Shown: positions 26,290 to 37,719 of the stretch, in pieces
How positions within the stretch are numbered: position 1 is the stretch's first letter
Layout of the letters: each line of letters opens with the position of its first letter
Translations under genes and position numbers: made by a program
The notes under the pieces: model-generated
Database searches by the model: none
Told to the model about the DNA's origin: nothing
The model's input: the letters and a program-made list of their open reading frames with translations, nothing else
Source: Quercus robur
Lineage: Eukaryota > Streptophyta > Magnoliopsida > Fagales > Fagaceae
Length of the DNA: 64,000 nucleotides
Assembly (NCBI RefSeq): GCF_932294415.1
Contig: NC_065536.1
Span: forward strand, 14,105,974-14,169,973
Reading direction: 5' to 3'

Positions 26290-27260
26290 GCGTTAGTGTA
26301 ATTGTGTATGCACATATAATATTTAAAAGTACGAGCAAAACCAGCGTATTGTGAAAAGAAAAAGGGCCAATGAACAGTGCAAATTGTCAATAATTGTGAA
26401 AATATTGTACGAATTTGTTACGTCAATGTAACTGTACATACACATATAAATATTTAAAAGAAAAGACAAAAACAGTACAACCAAAACTGGCATACTGTGG
26501 TTTGTGGAAAAAAAAATCCTAATGAACAATGTTGTGAAAGTGTTGCGAAAAATGTTGTAGATGTAGCACTTCTTTTTTCTTCATACCTTAGTTTTAGTTG
26601 TGGATGATTCTAGTATGATATTTTATTTTAACCTATAAGGAATTAACATATCAATAATCGTAAAAATATTGTGATAATTTATTGTGTTAACTAACGGCTT
26701 TATATATAAAAAAAAATAATAATAATAAAATAAAAGAGTGGATAGGACGATATTACCCAAAAAAAAAAAAAAAAAAAAAAAAAAAAAGCAACAATGCAGA
26801 GGTTGAAACCAAAGCACTGTAGCTACAGTGCCAATCGAACAAACCAAATTGGTACTGTAGCAACTGTTCAAACAAAAAAAATAAAAAAATATAAAATATA
26901 AAAGGGACTCAATAAACCAAAAATATTGTTCAAAACACTGTTTTATTGTAAAAATTTGTTAAGTCAGTGCAACTCTACATGCACATATAAATATTTAAAA
27001 GAAACGACAAAAACAATACAACCAAAACTAGCATACTGTGGTTTGTAGAAAAAAAAAAAGCCTAATGAACAATGTTGTAAAAGTGTTGTGAAAAATGTTG
27101 TAAATGTAATACTTCTTTTTTTATAATACCTTTAGTTTTAGTTGTGGATGATTCTAGTATGGTATTTTATTTTAACCTATAAGGAATTAACATATCAACA
27201 ATTGTAAAAATATTGTGACAATTTATTGTGTTAACTAACAGCTTTATATATAATAAAATA
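26290..27260. repeat. Large diverged duplication, about 540-550 bp
   Basis: The anchor CACATATAAATATTTAAAAG is at 26441 and 26992, with a shorter copy at 26311. The segments 26529-26706 and 27071-27245 are near copies and contain GTTGTGGATGATTCTAGTAT and CCTATAAGGAATTAACATAT. Long A runs interrupt both. Confidence 0.7.
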
Positions 27261-27388
27261 AAAATAAAATAAAATAAAAGAGTGGACAAGAAGATATTAC
27301 CCCCAAAAAAAAACAGAGAAAAAAAAAAGAAAAGAAAAGAAAACGGCGAAAATTAAAAAAAAAAAAAGAAAAGAAAAAAAAGGGATAA

Positions 27389-27805
27389 AAGGGACTCAAT
27401 AAGCCAAATTTGTACTGTAGGGGCATTGGTGCTTTTTATTGGCACTGTGGCAATTGTTCAAATTATAAATAAAAAAATTAAAAAAAAAAAGAGAAAAAAA
27501 AAAAAAAAGAAGAAAATAAAAGGAACTCAATAAACCAAATGTGTATGTATGGGCATTGGTGCTTTTTATTGGCACGGTAGCAAGTAGCAACTGTTCAAAC
27601 TTGGAAAAAATAAATAAATAAATAAATAAAAGGGACTCAATAAACCAAATGTATACTGTAGAGGTATTGGTGCTTTTTATTGGCACTACAGCAACGGTTA
27701 AAGATTGAAAAAATAAAATAAAATAAAATAAAAGAAAGAAGAAAGGTGTACTATAAGGGCATTGGCGCTTTATATTGGCACCATAGCAACTGTTCAATCC
27801 ACACA
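27389..27805. repeat. Minisatellite-like array, four units of about 110-130 bp
   Basis: GGGACTCAATAARCCAAAT recurs at 27391, 27522 (as GGAACTCAAT) and 27632. Each is followed by GGGCATTGGTGCTTTTTATTGG and GCAACTGTTC, then an A-rich spacer. A fourth partial unit lies at about 27750-27800. The array ends about 160 bp before the P450 start codon. Confidence 0.75.
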
Positions 27806-27908
27806 ACAGACAAAATGCACAACGTACAGCTCAAGTATGCATTATTGGAACTCAATGATTCGATCTATATTTCATGAATGTAATTGAAGATAAGGTGTCA
27901 AGGTGCCA

Positions 27909-27918
27909 ATATATATAT
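27909..27918 (+). promoter_or_regulatory. Probable TATA box of the P450 gene
   Basis: ATATATATATC lies about 45 bp before the P450 ATG. The spacing implies a very short 5' UTR. Inferred from position and sequence. Confidence 0.45.
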
Positions 27919-27959
27919 CACCTAAACGTTAGTTCTATTCTCAAAAATAACACAGACTA

Positions 27960-30900
27960 ATGGATCTAAAATTGTTGCAGTCATTGTGGCAAGAGTCGCA
28001 TGGAGTACTAGCACATACCCTTCACTTCCTTATTCCTCTTCTTCTTCTACCTCTTATCCTTCTGCTTCTGCTTAGACACAATAGAGGTGGAAATCTCAAT
28101 TTACCTCCATCCCCACCAAAGCTACCAATAGTTGGTAACCTTCATCAAATAGGCTCACTTCCCCACCGCTCTTTCCAAGCCCTTTCCAACAAGCATGGTC
28201 CCTTAATGTTCTTGCACTTAGGCTGTGTTCCAACTCTTGTAGTTTCCTCCCCAGAAATGGTGAAAGAAATGCTGACGAGCCATGATATTGTCTTTGCGAA
28301 TCGAGCAAGAACAACTGCTGTAGATATCTTTCTCAATGGAAGCACAGACTTGGCGTTTGCACCCTATGGTGAGTATTGGAGACAAGTTAAAAAGATTTGT
28401 GTTCAAGAGCTTTTGAGCCCTGATAGAGTGCAATCATTTCAATTCTTAAGGGAAGAAGAGGTTGATATTATGATTAAGAAGATACAATGTTCATGTCAAG
28501 AAGGAAAACAGGTTAATATAAGTGAGATGTTGCTTACTGTCTCAAACAACATTGTGTTTAGAACTGTTATAGGACAAAGAAATGAAGGAGAAGATGGTAA
28601 GAGAAGGTATGGGGAGTTGTGGATGAGGGTAATGGAGGAATTTGCATGTTTTAGTTTTAGAGACTATTTTCCTTTTTTGGGATGGTTAGATGTGCTTACA
28701 GGTATAACCTCCAGACTGAAGAGGACTTTCAAAGACATAGATGCATTGTTCGAATTGGTGATGAAGGAGCACAAGGACAAGATGTTGACAACAGATGGTG
28801 GCCAGTCCAATAAGGAAAATTTTGTAGAAATTCTCCTCCAGCTTAAAGAAGATGGCATGCTTGACTTTGATCTAAATCAAGACAGCATCAAAGCAATCCT
28901 ACTGGTCTCTCTCTCTCTCTCTCTCTCTTCCTTCTTTTTTCTTTTCCCATACAAAACAGTGATCATCTCTAAGTCTGAAAGTCCAAAATAAAAAGGTATA
29001 TTCTCTCTCCATTTTGATTCTGAAAAAATCAAACAGTAAAAATTTTGTTTTTCAATTTTTCTTTAGGTGCTCGGTGCTCCTCAATCACTTCTTACCTTTC
29101 ATTTCCATTTCTTGTTGGCTTTCCCTTTACCTTTCTTTTTTCTTTTTTTATTTAAATTTAATCTTTTTGTTGCTGGGCTTAACTTTGATTTTTTTTCTTT
29201 TTTCTTTTTATAGTATTCACTTTGTTTTTCTTTCACATATAAACTTAATTTATCACGTCAGATTAGGCAGCCACCTGAATGCTGCATGTTCAAGTACTGC
29301 AAAGTAGTTCCCTTGTTTTTGTGGTATGTATTTGATTAAAGGATAGGGGAAGAGATTGATAAAGATTAGAGGGCTTTTTCTTTTAAAAAAATCTAGACCA
29401 GACCCTTTTGTGCGGTTGCATTGCTATAACTCTAACGTGGTAGAATATTGAGTAGTAAATTCATGTTACCTTTCATTTCTATTTCTTGTTGGCTTTCCAT
29501 TTACCTTTCTTTTTTCTTTTTTATTTAAATTTAATCTTTTTGTTGCTGAGCTTAACTTTGAATTTTCTTTTTCTTTTTCTTTTTCTTTTTTATAGTATTC
29601 AGGTTGTTTTTCTTTCACATATAAACTTAATTTATCACGTTAGATTAGGCAGACACCTGAATGCTGCATGTTCAAGTACTGCAAAGTAGGTCCCTTGTTT
29701 TTGTGGTATGTATTTGATTGAAGGATAGGTGAAGGGATTGATAAAGATTAGAGGGCTTTTTCTTTTTTTTTTAAATCTAGACCAGAACCTTTTTTGCGGT
29801 TGCATTGCTATAACTCTGACGTGGTAGGATATTGAGTGGTAAATTCATGTTACCTTTCATTTTCATTTCTTGTTGGCTTTCCATTTACCTGTCTTTTTTC
29901 TTTTTTATTTAAATTTAATCTTTTTGTTGCTAAGCTGAACTTTGAATTTTTTTTCTTTTCTTTTTATTTTTATAGTATTCACGTTGTTTTTCTTTCACAT
30001 ATAAACTTAATTTATCACGTCAGATTAGGCAAACACCTGAATGGTGCATGTTCAAGTACTGCAAAGTAGGTCCCTTGTTTTTGTGGTATGTATTTGATTG
30101 AAGGATAGGTGAAGGGATTGATAAAGATTAGAGGGCTTTTTCTTTTTTTTAAAATCTAGACCAGAACCTTTTGTGCAATTGCATTGCTATAACTTTGACG
30201 TGGTAGAATATTGAGTGGTAAAATAACTCTGATGTGGTAGAATATTGAGTGATAAATTCATATTATTTTTCATTTCCATTTCTTGTTGGCTTTCCATTTA
30301 CCTTTCTTTTTTCTTTTTTATTTAAATTTAATCTTTTTGTTGCTGAGCTTAACTTTGAATTTTTTTTTTCTTTTTCTTTTTATAGTATTCACGTTGTTTT
30401 TCTTTCACATATAAACTTAATTTATCACGTCAGATTAGGCAGACACCTGAATGCTGCATGTTCAAGTACTGCAAAGTAGGTCCCTTGTTTTTGTGGTATG
30501 TATTTGATTGAAGGATAGGTGAAGGGATTGATAAAGATTAGAGGGCTTTTTCTTTTTTTTTTAAATCTAGACCAGAACCTTTTGTGCAATTGCATTGCTA
30601 TAACTCTGACGACGTAGAATATTGAGCGGTAAATTTATGTAAAAGTGACAAATAATCAATCACATTCTAAGATAATTATTAAAAATTTGTGTAAACCCCT
30701 AGAATTACTCTTTTTTTTTTTTTTTAATTGACTTCTGTCTGCACTTGTTTTTATTGGTAGCCCCTTTTTCTTATAATAAAGATTTTAATCAAATCTAAAT
30801 GTCTGTGTGAAAGTCACTAAATATATAAATATAAAATATAAATAGTTTATAATTTGTATTCGTAATTCATTGAGTATGGTGAATTAGTTTTTACGTATAC

Positions 30901-32170
30901 AAGTTTAGAGTATAAGCCTATAAGGTGATTCTATTATTTAATAAAGTCAAAATTATGCTTTTTATAAACCCATTTTTTATTGTTCTATACTTTAATGTTT
31001 CTTTTATTCTAGTTAAATTACAATTTTTCTTTTAAATATAGTTTTTTAAAAGATGTTTTACAAATAAATGAAATTTTTCTTATTAAAGTACTAAATTCTA
31101 TTAAAAGGCTAGCTTCTTTTATAAATACATGTATTGCTTACAAAATGTTACTAACAATATTTGCTACAATTCCTTCAAAGTTTATCAAAATTAAAATTGA
31201 TAAAATTCTATTTAATACAAAATATGTCACAAAAAATATTACGTGATTTAGTCATATTATCAATTGAGAATAAAATATATATTAGCTAAACTTAATTATA
31301 ATTTTTGTATCTCAAAAGGCAATAAGAAAATATTTTAACGAAAAAAAAAACTATAAAAAAAAGAATTAAATAAATTGCAATTAATTAATACTTAAATATA
31401 AGAAAATATCCTACTTAAAATTTTCTCCTTAGGCAACAAAATACATCAAATCGGCCCTACAAACGACTAGAGCAAGCGTTAAGTTTATACATATACATAC
31501 ATATACAAATAAATATAGACTAAAGCTTTTTATTTGGTTTGAAATTCAGGATATGTTTGTGGGATCAACTGATACTTCCATGGCAACAATGGAGTGGGCA
31601 ATGGCGGAGCTCATGAAAAAACCAAATATCATGAAGAAAGCACAAGAAGAGGTCAGAGAAGTGGTTGGAAGGAAATCAAAGGTGGTTATAAATGATGTCA
31701 ATCAAATGTGCTACTTAAAATGTATCGTCAAGGAGACACTTCGATTACATCCTCCTGTGCCATTCTTGGTTCCTAGAGAAACATCTGCAAATGCTAGACT
31801 TGGTGGCTATGACATTCCTTGTAAAACAAGAGTGTATGTCAATTCTTGGGCCCTTCAAAGAGACCCCAAATTCTGGGACAAGGCTGAGGAGTTCCTTCCA
31901 GAGAGATTCAATGCTAATAATAGCAATCCGATTGATTTTATAGGCCAAGACTTTCAATATATCCCATTTGGAGGTGGAAGAAGGGTATGCCCTGGTATGT
32001 CAGCTGGACTTAAAACAGTTGAGTATGTTCTTGCCAACCTCTTATATTGGTTTGATTGGGAGTTTCTTGGTAGTGCAATAGGAGAGGAGTTGGACATGAG
32101 TGAGGTATTTGGGCTTAGTATTCATAAGAAAGTCCCTCTTTATCTTGCTGCAACTCCTTACCATCCTTAA
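27960..32170 (+). CDS. Cytochrome P450, CYP71 clade (CYP71A/AP-like), two exons
   Basis: A class II microsomal P450 that would oxidise a small specialised metabolite; the substrate cannot be told from sequence. The exons are 27960-28904 and 31550-32170, with a phase-0 intron at the usual CYP71 position just before the I-helix, giving 521 aa. Visible features in order are an N-terminal membrane anchor (residues about 21-38), the hinge PPSPPKLP (49-56), an I-helix variant FVGSTDTS (318-325), the K-helix KETLR (376-380), PERF (432-435), and the heme loop FGGGRRVCPG with Cys462. No frame defect is seen. The 2645-bp intron holds a four-copy repeat array. Its donor is GTCTCTCT, inside a CT microsatellite; retention would add about 28 residues and a stop at 28991. 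The CYP71 clade is firm, the subfamily tentative. Confidence 0.93.
29092..30640. repeat. Four tandem ~0.4-kb repeats inside the P450 intron
   Basis: Units start near 29092, 29466, 29850 and 30263 (lengths about 374, 384, 413 and 378 bp). Each has CATTTCTTGTTGGCTTTCC, a T-rich stretch, CACGTCAGATTAGGCAGACA, CAAGTACTGCAAAGTAG, and 'GACGTGGTAGAATATTGAGT'. The third is longer because it carries an extra ~33-bp duplication near its end. Similar open frames in all four copies come from the repeat and are not a protein family. Confidence 0.9.
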
Positions 32171-32665
32171 GCCTATGAGTCTATAGATGTTTGTGAGCTA
32201 CTAAGCTTCAAGTCTCAGTGTAGTTGTCATGTTCTTGTTTAAATCTTTTACTTTTTATGAAATTGTGTATTCTTGTGTTGCTAAATAGCTTTTGGAGCTA
32301 ATATATACTAGAATAAGGGTTCCAAATATGTTAAAGAAAGCTTCATTTAGGTTAAACTTGTCACAATGGAAGCACAACAAAAGTACATTTTCAACACTAA
32401 GAAAAATACCTTTTATAAGCAAGAAATGAGAAAAATTCTCAATTCAATCCACAGTATAAATCCACAAATATCTTGACATGAGTAATTACATAACCATAAA
32501 GCATAATGTCTTTTGGAGCAATAATTGATAGCTTTGTTGCAAAAAAAAAAATGAAAAAAATTTCTCCTCCTCTCATTTTATATCCATTGTTTTACCTAAT
32601 ATCCATAATTGAAGCATTAATGTACACATTTTAAAAGGTAAAATGGTAATGTCCACAATTGAGAC
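32171..32665. other. P450 3' flank, nothing else seen
   Basis: This holds the 3' UTR of the P450 and AT-rich spacer. I saw no clear AATAAA in the first 150 bp and no further gene. Confidence 0.5.
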
Positions 32666-32669
32666 ATGA

Positions 32670-33060
32670 AAGGTTATGGCTGCACCATCGGCAAGGGGTT
32701 TTCCAATTTTTGATAGTGAAGAAACTGAGATTTTGGCTTGTCGTAGGGTGATATGTTTTGCTATCGAAACTGAGTTTAGGGAACTGGTTATCGAAGGCGA
32801 TAATGTTTTTGTAATGAGAGCGCTCTCAAGGTCTGACAAGCAGTTTTCTTGGCTTAGACATATTCTACAAGTTTATGTGCTTCTTAGTTAGTAATGTTTG
32901 ATGTGAGGCTAATTCTGTAGCTCACATTTTAGCTCATTATATGTGACTAATGATATTGTTTGGTGGGAGGATTCTCCACCTCTCGTCCAGGAGTCTGTTT
33001 TTTTATTTACCTCATTTACTTTAAATAAAATTCAATTTTGTTTTCACAAAAAAAAAAAAT
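32670..33060 (+). pseudogene. 5'-truncated LINE remnant (RNase H-like 3' end)
   Basis: Translation gives SARGFPIFDSEETEILACRR, then ELVIEGDNVFVM, then, after a frameshift near 32880, EANSVAHILAHYM and a stop. This is the pattern of the RNase H-type (RVT_3) domain at the 3' end of plant non-LTR retroelements. The remnant ends in AATAAAATTC and an A-rich tail at about 33048-33060. No reverse transcriptase remains and no clear target duplication was found. A fragment of a host RVT_3-domain gene is a less likely alternative. Confidence 0.65.
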
Positions 33061-34008
33061 AAAACATAAAAGTGGATGTAAAAAAGTGGACACGAGATAA
33101 TAATATTCTCAAATATGTTACATATTGATTGCATTCTCGTGAATATATTTTATAACAGAAGATAGAGTTTCTTAAAGCCGATTGTATGCCTTTGGCTAAC
33201 GCATGTGCAACTTTAATTTGTCTAGTGGGTACATATTGGAAAGTAATCTTTTTTTTTTTTAACTGTTGATATTCTATAGGGTGATGATCACAAATTTACA
33301 ACATAACAATGATGCATCCCTCATACAGTCATATAGATTTTCTACTTTATCTCCTAGACCTAGAGTAATAATGGTGATCATTTTTCATAAAGTTTTTTTT
33401 TTTTTTTTTTTTTTTGATGGGGATAATTTTTCATAAAGTTAATTTCAATGATGAATGTATATATACGACTCTACCAAGGGTAAAAGGTTGTGTTTGTTTC
33501 TAACTTTAAACTCTTAAGAAGGAAATAAATCATTCCTGAAAAAGAGTGTCTTTAAATTGAGCAGTAAAGTCAAGTTTTTTATTACTCCTATCTTTAACGA
33601 GAATTGTGTCATCATAACCTTCTATTCAGGATTTATTTATTTTTAAATGTACCAGACAGGGCGCATACATTAATAATGTAACGCCGATCTATTAAAGGCT
33701 CAAGACAAACCAAAATGAATTTTTAAGTCTACACAGGGACCCTTATACAAGAAAGCTTCCCCTATTTTTTCAAAATATTGGGCCCAAAATTTTTAACAGC
33801 TTGAAATCTGTCACAACACCTAACATGCATAGAAGCCAGATTAAATTCGCCCCACAAATTGGGCTTGAAGGCCCGAGAGGCCCAAAACTTCAATTCATCT
33901 AAGGACCTGGCCTAAAGCCTGTTGTGTTCCTCACGAAAGCCCAAATTCCCTCCTTACATAAAATAGGCAACCCAAGGGGCTCATGGTCTGCCCAAGGACT
34001 AAAATATG

Positions 34009-34051
<43 letters not shown>

Positions 34052-34848
34052 CTCTTCCACTCATTTTAGATCCATAATTCCTTGGACCATGTCCCATTTC
34101 AAGCACATGAGAAATTGAGCACAACCCACTAAGCAAGGAAGCAAAATGGAAAGAATAAAGCGGAAAGGGGGAAAGGGGAAACAAGATCATGATAAGTGTA
34201 CAAGAAATTAAAAAAAAAAATGCACTTAGGATATTTATTAATTGACTATTTTAGAAAAAAAAAATTCTACTTTTATAAGAAATATAAAAAATTGTCAAAA
34301 AAAAATCTTTTTCCCATAAAAAGTTTCAAAAGATATTTTCTAAATTAATATCTTTAAAGAATCTGATATCCACTCTTCTTAACTTTCTTCTTACTACCAA
34401 CTCAAGGGAAAAGACAAAACCAAAAGTAGCCTCATCTTGCCTTGGAGTTTCAAACCAAGGAAAGTTATGCCCAAAGATTTAAAAGTGAGTTTGGTTTAGT
34501 TTTTTGTAATTATATTTTTTTTTTAAAGTGACGTTTATAAAAAGTATAATATGAAATTGGACTTTTTTTTTTTTTTTTTTTCTAAAAGCATAGTATTTGA
34601 AAAAAAAACTGTTAAAAAATGCTTTTTGAAAAAGTTAAAAAAGTTAGTGTTTGACTAACGGTTCTCAAAATTGTGATATTTTTCAAGGGTAAAATTGGAT
34701 TTTTGAGAAAAAGTTGATGGTAAATTAAGGAAAAGGCAAAACTTTTCCAACAGTAATGTTTTAAACTATTCAAAGCAACTTTCGTGTTTTACAATTGCAA
34801 CTCCATTGGTGCCACATGAAAACATAAAAATCACATTTTGGGAACTAA
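33061..34848. other. Intergenic, A/T homopolymers, no gene seen
   Basis: A run of about 41 A's lies at 34009-34049, with further T and A runs near 33394-33415 and 34561-34581. No recognisable coding or element structure was found. Confidence 0.45.
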
Positions 34849-35333
34849 TGGTCTGTTTGGAAGTTAAAAAAAGGAGGGGGAGTAGAGTAGAGGGAGGAAG
34901 AGTAATTTAATTACCTTGTTTGGAAGTTTTTTAAGGAAGGAGGGGGAGGGGTTTGGAGGGGTTTCAACCACCTCTAACCCCTCATTTTTAATTCCCCCAA
35001 ATTTGAGAGATTTGGAGGGAGAGTAGAGTAGATAAATTATTAACTAAATAAATTTCCCAATTTACCTTTTCTAGATTAATAATAGACCAATGTTGCAAGT
35101 CCATTTTCAAATAGGGGTAAATTTGTCTATTTTAATCATTTCCTCTCCTCTCCATCCTAATTTTTAAAACTTCCAAACAAGGGGAATGGCTAATTACTCC
35201 CTTCCCCCTTACTAATTTTAAAAACATCCAAACAAAGTAGAGGGGAACCATTCCCCTCTACTCTCCTCCCCACTACTCTTCTCCTCTCTACTCCCCTCTA
35301 CTCTTCCCCCTCTCTAAACTTCCAAACAAGCCA
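34849..35333. mobile_element. Tourist/PIF-Harbinger-type MITE, 485 bp
   Basis: It begins TGGTCTGTTTGGAAG and ends CTTCCAAACAAGCCA, with TAA on both sides (34846-34848 and 35334-35336). The subterminal regions are purine-rich on the left (GGGGGAGTAGAGTAGAGG) and the complement on the right. No coding capacity. The TGTTTGG core and 3-bp TAA target site fit PIF/Harbinger. Confidence 0.75.
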
Positions 35334-35336
35334 TAA

Positions 35337-36736
35337 GGGTCGGTTTGGATAGAACTTATTTTGCTGAAACTGAAAACTTATTACTGAAAACACTGTAGCA
35401 AATAAGTGAAAAAACGTAGATGAAAGTACCAAACCTGGGGACTGTAGCGGAGCTGAAAGGACTGTAGCATATAAATACCAAAGTTCAACTCTTTTTTCCT
35501 TTCCTTCTCTATTCACTCCTCACCGTACCCTAGCTAACGCTTGTGCCTTTAGAGAGTTCCATGCCCACCAGAGAAATCTACAAGGAAGACCTACATTAGT
35601 CCGACACCGGCGAAGAGCTCAAGTGAGAAATCCCCGAGGAAGACAACCCCTGTCTGACACCGGCGTGTACTCTTCCTTCAAAACAAGGATATCACATCAG
35701 AACAGGGATCACATAACTCACAGCCTACATCCACCTGCCACATTCCTTCTTCCCCACAAAGCTCTTGAAACTTGTGAGGTTATGAATTATACAATCCCAA
35801 AGATTCCCAGGTGTCAAGAAATAAATAGCACCTAAGTTTGTTAGCTGATTTTTTTTTTTTTTTTTTTTTTTGGGTAACATCCACAGGAAATTTTTGGGTC
35901 AAATTGGCCTAATCTGGGTTCTGATTCATAAATGTAAATGTTAGCTGAGTTATTATTTTTTGGGTATGTGTTTATTCTTAATTTTGATTTTCTGTCTCTT
36001 TGTTTTGGATGATTTTATAGATTCTATTTTAATTAGCTAAGTTGTTGGGGATTGGTGACTTCTACTATGAACTTGGTGTGTATTGCCTTTTTTGATTCTT
36101 TATTGTCTGTCTTATCAATGAAAAGTGTTTAATGTCTCAAATGTGTTGGTTGATTCTAAAGTTCTTTAGATGATATGTAAATAAATATGCTAGGAGAGAG
36201 TGAGTGAGAGAAAGTATATGTGGTTTCTTTGTACTACATGAAGAAATTAGATTATGCACATGAATAGAGAAAGAGATTGGGGGAGGGGAGGGGGGTTGCT
36301 GAACTTAGAAATAGACAATGAGTTTCAGTTGCCAGTTTGTGCTTCTGTTAATTTGCGTTGTGCTATCCCTAGTCATTACTGGGATTTGGTATATTCCCTT
36401 GTCTGCCTAAGTTGTGTTCCCTGGTTTAATTCTTTTATTTATTAAAAAATTGATCATTCTTTTTTATATTGAATTTTGAAAGTAGGATTTGTAATGTATT
36501 TTTGGACCCTTCTACTTGTGAGAACTCATGCATTTTATCAGATTTTCCGATAGGATAAGAACTCTTCCCTCTCTTTTGCCTGTTGGACCAAATTAAGAAT
36601 CTACCAATTGTGAATTAGTTTCTTTCTTCACTTATTATTGTTTACTTTCTAGTTGTCCCTTAAACTAAAAAACTTACTTATCATGATTTTTGGAAAATAT
36701 AATACTTAAAAGTCAAAAACTGAGCTGCTTGGCTAG
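35337..36736. other. Intergenic, no firm gene
   Basis: About 35338-35490 (GGTTTGGATAGAACTTATTT..., with ACTGTAGC repeated) resembles another MITE fragment. The stretch 35520-35830 has the base mix of a 5' exon but no recognisable protein. A T run lies at about 35849-35870. Confidence 0.35.
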
Positions 36737-36892
36737 ACACGACTACAAATTGTTGAGATCTGCTTAGCAAAAAAACCCCACAATGGAGGTTTGATAAACC
36801 TGCAGGAACTCTGCATTCTGCTTCATCAGCGGAAAAGTGATCGTGAAGATGTTTCTGAGGATGACTGCCTACGTGCTATAAGTAAACTGAAG
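36737..36892 (+). pseudogene. VPS22/SNF8 (ESCRT-II) exon fragment
   Basis: Translation gives [17 protein letters not shown], then [20 protein letters not shown], then [13 protein letters not shown] before a GT. This is the conserved winged-helix part of the ESCRT-II subunit VPS22/SNF8, which helps sort ubiquitinated membrane cargo into multivesicular bodies. An acceptor-like CTAG precedes it at 36733-36736. GAGCTGCTTGGC just upstream may be a remnant of the preceding conserved segment, separated by a deletion. I found neither the N-terminal exons nor the following LGSGFEV segment, although a complete gene would have them within a few kb. I read it as a gene fragment. Confidence 0.7.
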
Positions 36893-37415
36893 GTATTCTG
36901 GTTTCATCATAATCATTTCCTTTATCACTTGTATTTGCGTAGAGAATATATGTTTCATTTGAAGTTTCAAAAATTAATGATAGACTTACTTTCTTGATCT
37001 GCCTGCTAGAAATTTCTTGAACAATGGGTGGCTTTTTTTCTCTTTTGATGAATGAGCTTAGAATTAATTCATCAATCGAAACAAATACAACACACTGCCC
37101 GCTGCCACCAGAGAGGACACCAAGACAGCGCTGCTAAAAGGGAAAACAGAGCAGACTGACATCTAAACAAATAGAACTAACTCTTAACAAAAACAGTAAC
37201 TGGAATAGACTACACAAAAATCTATTCTGGACAGTGGACTTTACATTCTTATGCAAATATAATCTACACCTAACATCCTGTTTCTCAGCTTGAAGAATTT
37301 CAGCCTCAATACAAACCTTCCCAACATAATTCAAGTGTTTTGATCTTGCCATATATGATAAATGATAGCTGCCATGAAATTCTGCTGATAATATTTGGCA
37401 AACTCTTCCCCTTCA
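36893..37415. other. Spacer between VPS22 fragment and Harbinger element
   Basis: No gene or element structure was recognised in this spacer. Confidence 0.4.
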
Positions 37416-37719
37416 GTATATGTTTGGATGCAAGCGATTTATGGTTGAAAGTTGAAACCTTTTGCTGTTGATGTATAATTTGTTTTGCAAGAAGAGGGTT
37501 TAGGTTTTGGATCTTCATTTTTTTTTTTTAAATTATTTACTGTAAATTTGTAACAAACGTAGGAAAAGAGAAGGGAAGCCTTCTCTTTCAATTTTTTGGT
37601 TTTGGTTTTGCTCTTGAAAGCTGGGTTCATGAGACTACCCCTGTGAAAATGGAAATTATGGGATCTAGATCTGTTGTATGAATATGATTTGAAGGAAGTC
37701 AAGGGATTATTTCTTTTGG

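Noticed and set aside
29014..30479. Four similar open frames ending in HLNAACSSTAK, looking like a small protein family
   Set aside because: They are translations of tandem DNA repeats inside the P450 intron, with T-rich low-complexity sequence and no splice or start logic.
34009..34049. 41-A run as a retroposon poly(A) tail
   Set aside because: No coding or element sequence could be recognised just upstream and no target duplication was found.
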